Origin: STC-54 sp964504665
GTDB taxonomy: Bacteria > Patescibacteriota > Microgenomatia > Daviesbacterales > UBA10151
Assembly (NCBI GenBank): GCA_964504665.1
Contig: CAZDEH010000039.1
Location: 1-6,302 of the forward strand
Reading direction: 5' to 3'
DNA: 6,302 nt
Position numbers and translations under genes: made by a program. The notes beneath the pieces are model-generated. The model saw only the letters and a list, made by a program, of their open reading frames with translations, was not told the DNA's origin and searched no databases. The number at the start of each line of letters is the position of its first letter. The stretch's first letter is position 1. Shown here piece after piece: positions 1 through 5,529 of this stretch.

Positions 1-57
1 TCGAACCACGAACCTTCTCGTTAACAGCGAGCCGCGCTACCATTGCGCCACAGGGGA
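1..57 (-). tRNA. tRNA-Asn (anticodon GTT), 3' part cut off by window start
   Basis: Read on the minus strand from position 57, the sequence folds as a tRNA. The 5' acceptor strand is TCCCCTG (57-51). It is followed by TG, a D-arm with GCGC/GCGC around a short AATGGTA loop, an anticodon arm with loop CTGTTAA, a five-base variable loop and the start of the T-arm with TTCGA. The anticodon is GTT (positions 25-23), so the tRNA inserts asparagine at AAC/AAU codons. The outermost anticodon-stem pair (27-43) is a G-A mismatch; the other four pair. The 3' half of the T-arm and the acceptor 3' strand lie outside the window, so acceptor pairing cannot be checked. Confidence 0.93.
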
Positions 58-67
58 TCGCGTGCTT

Positions 68-73
68 ATTTTA
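68..73 (-). promoter_or_regulatory. Possible -10 box of the tRNA-Asn promoter
   Basis: On the minus strand TAAAAT lies about 10 bp upstream of the mature 5' end of the tRNA, the expected distance for a -10 hexamer. I see no convincing -35 hexamer 16 to 18 bp further upstream, so the call rests on one hexamer in AT-rich DNA. Confidence 0.3.
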
Positions 74-87
74 CTACAGTTAAACGA

Positions 88-134
88 TTAAGGGAAGATT
101 TCCACGATCGCCTTCAGCGATCTAAGAATGACAA
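88..134. repeat. REP-like short palindromic element
   Basis: The core is a perfect 6-bp inverted repeat, GATCGC (106-111) and GCGATC (117-122), around a 5-base loop. It is flanked by GATTTCCAC on the left and TAAGAATGACA on the right. Small intergenic palindromes with a GATTTCC/GAATGACA-type outline are scattered in many bacterial genomes, and the GC-rich core stands out from the AT-rich surroundings. No T-run follows the stem on either strand, so it is not an obvious terminator. Only one copy is visible here, so its repeat nature is inferred from resemblance. Confidence 0.3.
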
Positions 135-167
135 GTATAAATATTTAAACTTTTTGCCAAATAAGGG

Positions 168-197
168 TTGACCTTACTAAGTCTAATCATTTAAAAT
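168..197 (+). promoter_or_regulatory. Sigma-70-type promoter for the 204-426 transcript
   Basis: TTGACC (168-173) matches the -35 consensus at 5 of 6 positions. TAAAAT (192-197) matches the -10 consensus at 5 of 6. The spacer is 18 bp. This predicts transcription starting near 203-205. A 10-mer AAATATTTAA occurs at 139-148 and again at 194-203, overlapping the -10 box. It is AT-rich and may be chance, but it could be an operator-like pair. Confidence 0.55.
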
Positions 198-203
198 ATT
201 TAA

Positions 204-426
204 GTTTGTTGGTGCTAGAACTGGTCTGATGTAACGTCGAACTAAGCGCTCATAACTTCCTTGAGCAAATGGTACAAATTCCGTTAAACCGGAGCTTCGT
301 AGCTGTAATCAAACAGTGCTGATGAGTACCAAAAGATGCATCTCTGTTCCTAATCACCCTAGGTGACTGGGAAGAAAAATGGAGGGAATTCTTCTTGTAG
401 TCTTTGACTGTAAGTTTTCCCTTTTT
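204..426 (+). ncRNA. Candidate structured RNA (unknown family), free sRNA or leader of the 468 gene
   Basis: A promoter directly upstream and a terminator-like hairpin at the 3' end bound a stretch of about 220 nt with no credible long reading frame. By eye it folds into a nested structure. A 6-bp helix 228-233/337-342 closes a multibranch domain. Inside it are hairpin 248-252/262-266 and helix 270-275/326-331 (UGGUAC/GUACCA), the latter enclosing small hairpins such as UCCG/CGGA (280-283/290-293). A further hairpin 347-350/370-373 has an inner stem UCACC/GGUGA (354-358/362-366) and a symmetric internal loop. I compared it with RNase P RNA, SRP RNA, tmRNA, 6S and the ydaO-type, cobalamin and T-box leaders from memory, and their hallmark motifs are absent. 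It could be an independent small RNA or an attenuating leader of the exported-protein gene at 468. The fold is unverified. Confidence 0.45.
394..426 (+). terminator. Rho-independent terminator-like hairpin
   Basis: CUUGUAGUC (394-402) pairs with GACUGUAAG (406-414) over 9 bp, including two G-U pairs, around a UUU loop. It is followed by TTTTCCCTTTTT (415-426). The stem is only moderately GC-rich and the U-tract is interrupted by CCC, so termination may be partial. It lies 41 bp upstream of the start codon at 468, so it either ends an independent small RNA or acts as an attenuator for that gene. Confidence 0.5.
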
Positions 427-467
427 AAAAACATCTCAATATTTTAACTCTTTTGGGGTTATATTTT

Positions 468-1090
468 ATGGAAAGAAAATTTTATTCTTTATCAAGAAGA
501 GATTTGTTAAAAATTGGTGCTGTAGCTGGTGCAAAATTTGCTATGGATTTTTTTCAACTCACCAATTGTTTTAGCAGATCCCCCTACAAATACTGATTCA
601 GGTTCTGATTTTCCAGAAGATAGATCTCCCAGAGAACAACTTACTACAAGAGGTACTAGTTCCCATAGTGAGCTAATAGATACTATCCCGGAATCACAAC
701 TCCAGCTTTCTCCAAATCTTAAGTTGACTGGCCAATCATGGACAGGCAGAGCAAGTTATTATTCCCGGGCTGGTTGTGTTTGGATGCAGTCCAAATATGA
801 TTATGGCAAACGGGGAACCTCTTCGAGATGATCAACTAACTTTAGCCTTTATGAGAGTTCCTTTAAACTCCTGGGTTCTGGTAGAAAATATTGAAGATGA
901 AGAATCTGGAGAAGGTATGGACAATATAAGGTATGGGATTGCTAGGGTTACAGATAGAGGGGGGTTCGAACAATATGAGCTAATTGCTGACCTATCTTTA
1001 GGACTCAGAAACGCAATAGGTGGAGGACATTTAACACATGTTAGAATAACTTTGCTGACACTAATTGGAGAGGATATGGAACAAAAATAA
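468..1090 (+). pseudogene. Broken Tat-exported RlpA-like double-psi beta-barrel protein (two frameshifts)
   Basis: GGGG (455-458) gives a plausible ribosome site for the ATG at 468. The first frame encodes a twin-arginine signal peptide, with SRRDLLK at residues 9-15 and then a hydrophobic stretch. It runs into TGA at 594. The reading continues in the next frame after a run of seven T (548-554), giving NSPIVLADPP with a likely cleavage after VLA and then a Ser/Thr/Glu-rich linker. A second +1 shift at TTT (779-781) restores a barrel domain: GRASYY, an AGCVGC segment, ANGEP, VTDRGGF and ADLS, the outline of RlpA-family domains. Removing one T at each site yields about 206 residues ending at TAA 1090. 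RlpA-type proteins act on envelope peptidoglycan; activity here is unknown. All neighbouring genes are intact, so decay is likelier than general sequence error, though both lesions lie in T-runs and indel errors remain possible. Confidence 0.78.
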
Positions 1091-1155
1091 CAACGTACTT
1101 CTAACAGTAATAAAGATCACAGAATCTTAGTTAACAGAGTTGTATGTTATATTTT

Positions 1156-1164
1156 GAGGGGGTG
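1156..1164 (+). promoter_or_regulatory. Strong Shine-Dalgarno for the DUF3096-like gene
   Basis: GAGGGGGTG lies 8 bases upstream of the ATG at 1173. It is one of the two best ribosome sites in the window (the other precedes ispF) and it fixes the start of a gene too short to be recognised by length alone. Confidence 0.7.
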
Positions 1165-1172
1165 ATAAATAT

Positions 1173-1316
1173 ATGAGTTTTTCTTTCTCTAATCTAAACC
1201 CTTTGGCATCCTTAATCTTTGGCATATTAATTTTGATATTTCCTAAATTTCTTAATTATTTAATAGCAGCTTATCTTATTATTGTGGGTGTGATGGGGCT
1301 GGGATTAATTAGATAA
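1173..1316 (+). CDS. DUF3096-like membrane miniprotein, 47 residues
   Basis: This small gene starts at ATG 1173 behind a strong ribosome site and ends at TAA 1314-1316. The product begins MSFSFSNLNPLASLIFG and continues with ILILIFPKFLNYLIAAYL, then a glycine-rich hydrophobic end (VGVMGLGLIR). It is almost entirely hydrophobic, with two membrane segments at about residues 10-24 and 29-46, joined by a turn containing Pro24-Lys25 (FPKFLNY). The pattern NPL, then ILILIFP, then a LNY turn, then a second hydrophobic helix matches my recollection of the DUF3096 family, whose function is unknown. It converges on rpoD with only 3 bp between the stop codons. No clear promoter was found in the 82 bp after the pseudogene, so it may be co-transcribed with it. 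It is very probably a real gene; the family assignment is from memory. Confidence 0.75.
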   Translation: MSFSFSNLNPLASLIFGILILIFPKFLNYLIAAYLIIVGVMGLGLIR

Positions 1317-1319
1317 TAT

Positions 1320-2417
1320 CTATTCCAAATAATCGCGCAGTTTTCTGGCTCTGGTGGGGTGTCTAAGTTTTCTGATAGCCTTCGCCTCAATTTGCCTGAT
1401 TCTTTCACGGGTTACCCCAAATTCCCTACCTACTTCCTCTAAAGTTCTTTGTTTCCCATCTTCTATGCCAAATCTAAGCTGTAAGACTCTTTTTTCCCTG
1501 GGAGAAAGCGAATCCAATACCTCATCAAGATGGGCCCGAAGAAGTGCTCTAGTTGCTTGTTCATCCGGTTTTAAGCCTGGTGCTTCAATAAAATCACCTA
1601 ACTCTGAATCTTCCTCATCCCCAACCTTAGTAGCAAGCGATGTAGGTTCCTGAGAAACTTTAATAATTTCCCTGGCTTTAGATGGTTCAATCCCCAGCTC
1701 TTTAGCTACCTCCTCCGGAGTTGGCTCACGTCCCAAATCCTGCATTAATTTTCTCTGCGCCCTGTTAAACCTATTAATAGTTTCCACCATGTGGACCGGA
1801 ATCCTGATGGTTCTGGCCTGATCGGCTAAAGCGCGGGTGATGGCTTGTCTAATCCACCAGGTAGCATAAGTGGAAAACTTAAAACCTCTTTTCCAATCAT
1901 ATTTTTCTACAGCTCTCATCAGACCCATATTTCCCTCTTCTATTAGGTCCAAAAGAGACATCCCGCGTCCCACATATTTTTTAGCAATAGAAACTACCAA
2001 CCTTAAATTAGCACTTATAAGTTTATCTTTAGCTCTTCTTTCCCCTTTTTCAGAAGCTTTAGCCAGTTCAATTTCTTGAGCTGCTGTGAGTAATGAAACC
2101 CGTCCTATTTCACGGAGGTATTGTCTGACCGGATCAGTCACTGATCCTTCATCCATCGAGGCTAACATTTCCAGCTCTTTTTCAAGCTCAGTAGTCCCCC
2201 GCTCTGCTTCTGCAACTTCCTCAGTGGTAGTTTCAAAAACATCGATACTGGATTCAATCAGTTTAAGATAAAAGTCATCCAGCTCTGCCACTTTTTCCTC
2301 AGGCTTAGGAAAAATCTGGAGAATTTCTTCTTGGGTGACAAAGCCACGCTCTTTCCCAAGCTTTAATAGTTTCTTATCATCAAGCGGCGTATTTTTTTGT
2401 TGTTTAGCCATATTCAC
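1320..2417 (-). CDS. rpoD: RNA polymerase primary sigma factor (sigma-70/SigA)
   Basis: The product recognises -35 and -10 promoter elements and directs core RNA polymerase to housekeeping promoters. At 365 residues it resembles SigA-type factors without the large insert of the E. coli protein. A region 1.1-like segment (about 13-61, LLKLGKERGFVTQEEI) marks it as a primary, group 1 sigma. Region 1.2 holds DPVRQYLREIG (95-105). Region 2 includes the core-binding stretch DLIEEGNMGLMRAVEKYD (157-174) and the -10 recognition and melting segment FSTYATWWIRQAI (181-193). Region 3 follows from about 210. The region 4.2 helix-turn-helix is at about 324-354 (TLEEVGREFGVTRERIRQIE). Start: GTG 2417 overlaps the dnaG stop by 4 bases (GTGA), while ATG 2411 lies 2 bases past it and may be the true start (MAKQQK). 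Neither has a Shine-Dalgarno, so translation is probably coupled to dnaG. No terminator is visible after the TAG at 1320-1322. Confidence 0.97.
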   Translation of the reverse strand: MNMAKQQKNTPLDDKKLLKLGKERGFVTQEEILQIFPKPEEKVAELDDFYLKLIESSIDVFETTTEEVAEAERGTTELEKELEMLASMDEGSVTDPVRQYLREIGRVSLLTAAQEIELAKASEKGERRAKDKLISANLRLVVSIAKKYVGRGMSLLDLIEEGNMGLMRAVEKYDWKRGFKFSTYATWWIRQAITRALADQARTIRIPVHMVETINRFNRAQRKLMQDLGREPTPEEVAKELGIEPSKAREIIKVSQEPTSLATKVGDEEDSELGDFIEAPGLKPDEQATRALLRAHLDEVLDSLSPREKRVLQLRFGIEDGKQRTLEEVGREFGVTRERIRQIEAKAIRKLRHPTRARKLRDYLE

Positions 2418-4216
2418 AAATTTTTTAGCTTCATAGACAGATCTCTGAATCTTTTGGTAAGTATTTGTAGTTGTTCCATTTTACCAAAACTCTGGGCATT
2501 TTTAATATCATTAGATAATTTTTCCAGGGAAGCTTTAACTAAAGCTTTCTTCAAAGCCCCCACAACGACATTAATCTCATCCTGCCAAGCCTTTGAACTT
2601 GATAATTTATCATCAATCTCTGTTAAATACAACCTATCTACTACATTTATCAGATCTTCAGACAATGTTTTGACAAAATCACTGATATTAAAACTGTTTG
2701 CTTTAAAAGAAATCTCATCTAAATATAGCACCAAAAGTACGTATAAAGAACGGTAAGCTTCCAAAGTAAAAATTGTTTCCGGAAAACTGGGCACAAAAAT
2801 TAAATCCTGTGGAATTTTTAAAAGTAAGGTTATTAAGTACTCTTCCAAAAGCCCCCTTCTGGACCTGGAGATATCTTTATTTTCACCCGTCTGCTTGATA
2901 ATATTTTCAAAAGTTGGCACACTGCCAAAATCAGCTTTACTGATTTCCCGACGGAGAATATCTTCTGGGATGGCAAGTAGAGCGGAAAGTTTTTGCAAAT
3001 AATATTCACGCGTTACAGTCTCGGAAATTTTAGCCCAGATAGGGATCAGCTCCGCAGCAATTTTTTGTCTCCCCTCAGCTGTATTTCTGTTAAACCTTTC
3101 ACTGGAAGATTTTAGATAATAATCATAAATAGGCTCTGCCTCACTTACTGCTTTTTGCCACAAACTCACATCTTTGAGAGTCAGTTCTGCCGGGTCTTTA
3201 CCTTCCGGAATCTGAATAATTTTAATGTTTAATCCTGCCGCATCTGCCATCTCTATCCCACGCCGTGATGCACTATCTCCTGCTAAATCTTTATCAAAGC
3301 AGAGTAAAATCGTATCCGTGTATTTAGAAATTAAATCAATTTGCCCTCCGGTTAATGCTGTTCCTTTGGAAGCAACCACATTTTTTACCCCTGCCTGATA
3401 AGACATAATCATATCCATTTCTCCTTCAGTTAAAATGGCCGCGTTTTTTTGTCTGATTTCACCTTTGGATAAGTTTAGCCCAAATAAACAGCTTCCTTTG
3501 TCAAAAACAGTCGTCTGGGGAGTGTTAATATATTTCGGCCCGCCTAGACCGACGTTAGTCGAGGCTGGTTCTCCTGCTCCTAAAATTCTGCCGGAAAAAG
3601 CAACAGTCTGCCCTTTAACGTCAAAAAGGGGGAACATTATTCTACCCCTAAACCTATCATAACCCCCGTGTTCTGATGAAACAATTAATCCTGCCTCAAT
3701 TAATTCCTGATGGGTAAATCCCCGTTTGGTTAAAAATTTCACTACAGAATCCCAGGAGTTAGGCGCATAGCCTAAATTAAACTCCTTAATAGTCTCATCC
3801 GTTAAACCCCGTTTATGCAAATATTCCAGAGCAGGTAACCCTAGTTTATGTTCAGTTAAAAGATAATGATAGTATTGGGCTGTTTTCTGGTTTGCTTCAA
3901 AAATCCTCGTTCTTTTATCTTTATCTGCTGAGCGTTTACGGGTCAGTGTTACTCCTGCTTTTTTAGCCAAAAGTTCCAGGGCATCCACAAATTCCATCCC
4001 CTCTTTCAACATTAAAAATTTGAATTGATCCCCACTAACCGAACAACCAAAACAGTGGAAAATTCCCCGTTCAGGAGAAACTACGAAAGAAGGGGTTTTT
4101 TCCTGATGGAAGGGGCAATTAGCTTTAAAATTAACACCTGCTTTTTTTAAGGGTAAGTACTCTTGGATTAAATCAACAATGTTGATTTTTTGTTTTATGA
4201 GTTCAATATCGTCCAT
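2414..4216 (-). CDS. dnaG: DNA primase DnaG
   Basis: The product synthesises RNA primers for lagging-strand replication and normally docks on DnaB helicase at the fork. The 600-residue length is usual for the family. The N-terminal zinc ribbon has Cys34, His37, Cys55 and Cys58 in CHC2 spacing. The RNA polymerase core contains YDRFRGRIMFPLFD (186-199) and GGPKYINTPQT (225-235). The Toprim domain has Glu264 in ILTEGEMDM and the acidic pair Asp308/Asp310 in CFDKDLAGD, so the metal-binding catalytic residues are present. Residues from about 430 onward form the poorly conserved C-terminal region expected to contact helicase. The gene is first in a dnaG-rpoD pair and overlaps rpoD by 4 bases if rpoD starts at GTG. 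The ATG at 4216 has no Shine-Dalgarno and a GATAAT box lies only about 10 bp upstream, suggesting a very short or absent leader. Confidence 0.97.
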   Translation of the reverse strand: MDDIELIKQKINIVDLIQEYLPLKKAGVNFKANCPFHQEKTPSFVVSPERGIFHCFGCSVSGDQFKFLMLKEGMEFVDALELLAKKAGVTLTRKRSADKDKRTRIFEANQKTAQYYHYLLTEHKLGLPALEYLHKRGLTDETIKEFNLGYAPNSWDSVVKFLTKRGFTHQELIEAGLIVSSEHGGYDRFRGRIMFPLFDVKGQTVAFSGRILGAGEPASTNVGLGGPKYINTPQTTVFDKGSCLFGLNLSKGEIRQKNAAILTEGEMDMIMSYQAGVKNVVASKGTALTGGQIDLISKYTDTILLCFDKDLAGDSASRRGIEMADAAGLNIKIIQIPEGKDPAELTLKDVSLWQKAVSEAEPIYDYYLKSSSERFNRNTAEGRQKIAAELIPIWAKISETVTREYYLQKLSALLAIPEDILRREISKADFGSVPTFENIIKQTGENKDISRSRRGLLEEYLITLLLKIPQDLIFVPSFPETIFTLEAYRSLYVLLVLYLDEISFKANSFNISDFVKTLSEDLINVVDRLYLTEIDDKLSSSKAWQDEINVVVGALKKALVKASLEKLSNDIKNAQSFGKMEQLQILTKRFRDLSMKLKNL

Positions 4217-4226
4217 ATTTTATCAA

Positions 4227-4232
4227 TTATCT
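4227..4232 (-). promoter_or_regulatory. Possible -10 box for dnaG-rpoD
   Basis: On the minus strand GATAAT ends 10 bases before the dnaG ATG, so transcription would start within a few bases of the start codon. No good -35 hexamer is seen. The box is supported mainly by position in the divergent 115-bp intergenic region and by the lack of a ribosome site for dnaG. Confidence 0.35.
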
Positions 4233-4295
4233 GATCGCCCGATTTGCGTAGCCACCAGACATTGTTATGCGGATTGTATCCCAAAAAAACCCAAA

Positions 4296-4325
4296 TGGCA
4301 AGACTCCTAGACTTTGTAATATAAT
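4296..4325 (+). promoter_or_regulatory. ispDFE promoter giving a leaderless mRNA
   Basis: A perfect TATAAT (4320-4325) ends 6 bp before the ispD ATG at 4332. TGGCAA (4296-4301), 18 bp upstream, is a weak -35 candidate matching 3 of 6. Transcription would start at or within a base or two of the A of the ATG. No Shine-Dalgarno precedes ispD, which agrees with leaderless translation. Confidence 0.55.
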
Positions 4326-4331
4326 CTGAGC

Positions 4332-5048
4332 ATGCAAAAGTCTACTCAAAATTGGATTATTGTCACTGCCGGGGGAAAAGGCACCAGAATGAAAGCTGGT
4401 GTTAATAAAATTTTCTTGCCAATCTTTGGCATCCCCATAATTGTTCATACTTTGAAGACCTTAGAAAATCACCCTTTGATTCAAAGAGTAGTAATCACTG
4501 TGCCAAAGGGTGATTTAGAAAAACTGGAGCAAACTATTAAAGAGCACAGGCTTTCTAAGGTAGTTAAGCTAATACCGGTTAATCAGGAACGTCAGCAAAA
4601 CACTTTTAAAGCTTTAAAATGGATTAAAGAAAACAGCGGTTTTGATACCGATTTAATCGGTATCCATAATGCAGTTAATACCCTAGTCACGGAGGATGAA
4701 ATATCTGCCGTATTTAAAGTTGCAGATGCGATTGGTGGCGCCCTGCTGGCTTACCATGCCAAAGACACCACCAAAATCTGTGATGAAAATAATTTGGTAG
4801 TGCAAACACCAATCAGAAAATTTGTCTGGTCTGCTCAAACTCCCCAGGTTGGAAAACTTGAAGATTTATTAACAGCTTTTAAGAAAGCTGAGAAAGATAA
4901 TTTCCTAGGCACGGATGATACTCAGTTACTTGAAAGAATCGGGATAAAAATAAAAGTAGTCCCCTGCTCCAAGGATAATTTCAAAATCACATTCCCTGAA
5001 GATTTAATTTTAGCAGAAAAAATATTACAGGAGAGACAAAATGTTTAG
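4332..5048 (+). CDS. ispD: 2-C-methyl-D-erythritol 4-phosphate cytidylyltransferase (IspD), divergent
   Basis: IspD transfers CMP from CTP to MEP, giving CDP-methylerythritol, in the cytosolic MEP route to isoprenoid precursors. The 238-residue length is normal. The nucleotide-binding loop AGGKGTRMKAGVNKIFLP (13-30) supplies Arg19 and Lys26. Later motifs fit the family: GALLAYHAKDTTK (136-148), WSAQTPQ (166-172), GTDDTQLLE (193-201) and KITFPEDLILAE (218-229). Two central motifs are altered. The usual GG-x-x-R-x-x-S-V stretch reads NQERQQNTFKAL (84-95). The near-invariant HDAARP reads HNAVNT (112-117), replacing the Asp that in E. coli IspD (Asp106) helps bind metal, and the Arg. The next gene overlaps by 8 bases. 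The ispF and ispE neighbours support a MEP role over another sugar nucleotidylyltransferase, but activity is unproven. The start is ATG 4332, directly after TATAAT. Confidence 0.9.
   Translation: MQKSTQNWIIVTAGGKGTRMKAGVNKIFLPIFGIPIIVHTLKTLENHPLIQRVVITVPKGDLEKLEQTIKEHRLSKVVKLIPVNQERQQNTFKALKWIKENSGFDTDLIGIHNAVNTLVTEDEISAVFKVADAIGGALLAYHAKDTTKICDENNLVVQTPIRKFVWSAQTPQVGKLEDLLTAFKKAEKDNFLGTDDTQLLERIGIKIKVVPCSKDNFKITFPEDLILAEKILQERQNV
5029..5033 (+). promoter_or_regulatory. Shine-Dalgarno of ispF inside the end of ispD
   Basis: AGGAG lies 7 bases upstream of the ispF ATG at 5041, within the last codons of ispD. ispD and ispE lack such a site, so ispF is the one gene of the operon with its own strong ribosome entry. 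Confidence 0.65.
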
Positions 5049-5529
5049 AGTAGGAATTGGCCAGGACAGTCACAAATTTGTTCTAGACAATGACCAAAAA
5101 CCTCTCATGATGGGCGGAATTTTAATTCCCGATCAACTTGGCTTAGAGGGAAATTCTGATAGTGACCCACTCCTACACGCTCTTTTTAATGCCCTATCTT
5201 CAGCTGTTGGTAAAGAGTCACTTGGAACTGTAGCTGATCCAATGTGTAAAGATCAGGGGATCAAAGACAGCACTAAATATTTAGAAGTAGCCTTGGGATG
5301 GATTAGTGAAGTTAATTTCAAGGTTAATAATATATCCTTCTCAATAGAGGCTAAAAAACCGCGATTTTTCAGTGAATTAACTCAAAAAATCAGGGGGAAT
5401 ATTGCCAAACTTTGTGGAGTAACTCCAGAGTGTGTTGGTATTACTGCCACCTCAGGCGAGAATTTAACTGCTTTTGGCAGGGGTGAGGCAATTCAAGTTT
5501 TTTGTATTGTGTCTTTAGCTTCCAAATGA
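5041..5529 (+). CDS. ispF: 2-C-methyl-D-erythritol 2,4-cyclodiphosphate synthase (IspF), divergent
   Basis: IspF cyclises CDP-ME 2-phosphate to MEcPP, releasing CMP. Family members are homotrimers with a divalent metal held by Asp, His and His. The 162-residue length is typical. The metal ligands appear as Asp9 and His11 in GIGQDSHKF and His46 in SDPLLHAL. The C-terminal nucleotide-binding and core motifs are recognisable: SIEAKKPRF (101-109), ATSGENLTAFGRGEAIQ (136-152). Two departures stand out. The usual GHSDGD reads GNSDSD (37-42), so an active-site His is Asn. The FPDTDP-type loop is replaced by VADPMCKDQGIKDS (64-77), although the downstream Asp-Ser survives. The gene overlaps ispD by 8 bases and has a good AGGAG site. 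Its stop overlaps the ispE start as ATGA. Identity is secure from motifs and context; the effect of the substitutions on catalysis is unknown. Confidence 0.93.
   Translation: MFRVGIGQDSHKFVLDNDQKPLMMGGILIPDQLGLEGNSDSDPLLHALFNALSSAVGKESLGTVADPMCKDQGIKDSTKYLEVALGWISEVNFKVNNISFSIEAKKPRFFSELTQKIRGNIAKLCGVTPECVGITATSGENLTAFGRGEAIQVFCIVSLASK

Noticed and set aside
319..325. CTGATGA, resembling a hammerhead ribozyme core or a C box
   Set aside because: No stem II followed by GAAA and no matching stem III are found downstream, and the base before TGATGA is not a purine as a C box requires.
323..367. 14-codon ORF starting ATG 323 (MSTKRCISVPNHPR)
   Set aside because: There is no ribosome site, it is very short, and the bases are better explained by helices of the predicted RNA.
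204..426. RNase P RNA, tmRNA, SRP RNA or ydaO riboswitch
   Set aside because: I looked for the GAGGAAAGTCC-type, TTCGA...CCA end, GGAAG...AGCAG and ydaO core signatures on both strands and found none.
548..554. Programmed -1 frameshift at the seven-T run
   Set aside because: Restoring the downstream frame needs a +1 shift, and a second unrelated +1 shift is needed at 779-781.
776..1090. Independent gene starting at GTG 776
   Set aside because: It begins in the middle of the barrel domain. The preceding frame supplies the missing N-terminal strand and signal peptide, and there is no ribosome site.
1113..1128. AAGAT/ATCTT hairpin after the pseudogene as a terminator
   Set aside because: The stem is short and AT-only, with no T-run after it.
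2397..2756. 119-codon frame on the plus strand
   Set aside because: It is antisense to dnaG, which is a fully conserved primase with catalytic motifs.
4227..4448. 73-codon frame on the minus strand
   Set aside because: It lies opposite the ispD start and promoter and shows no recognisable protein features.
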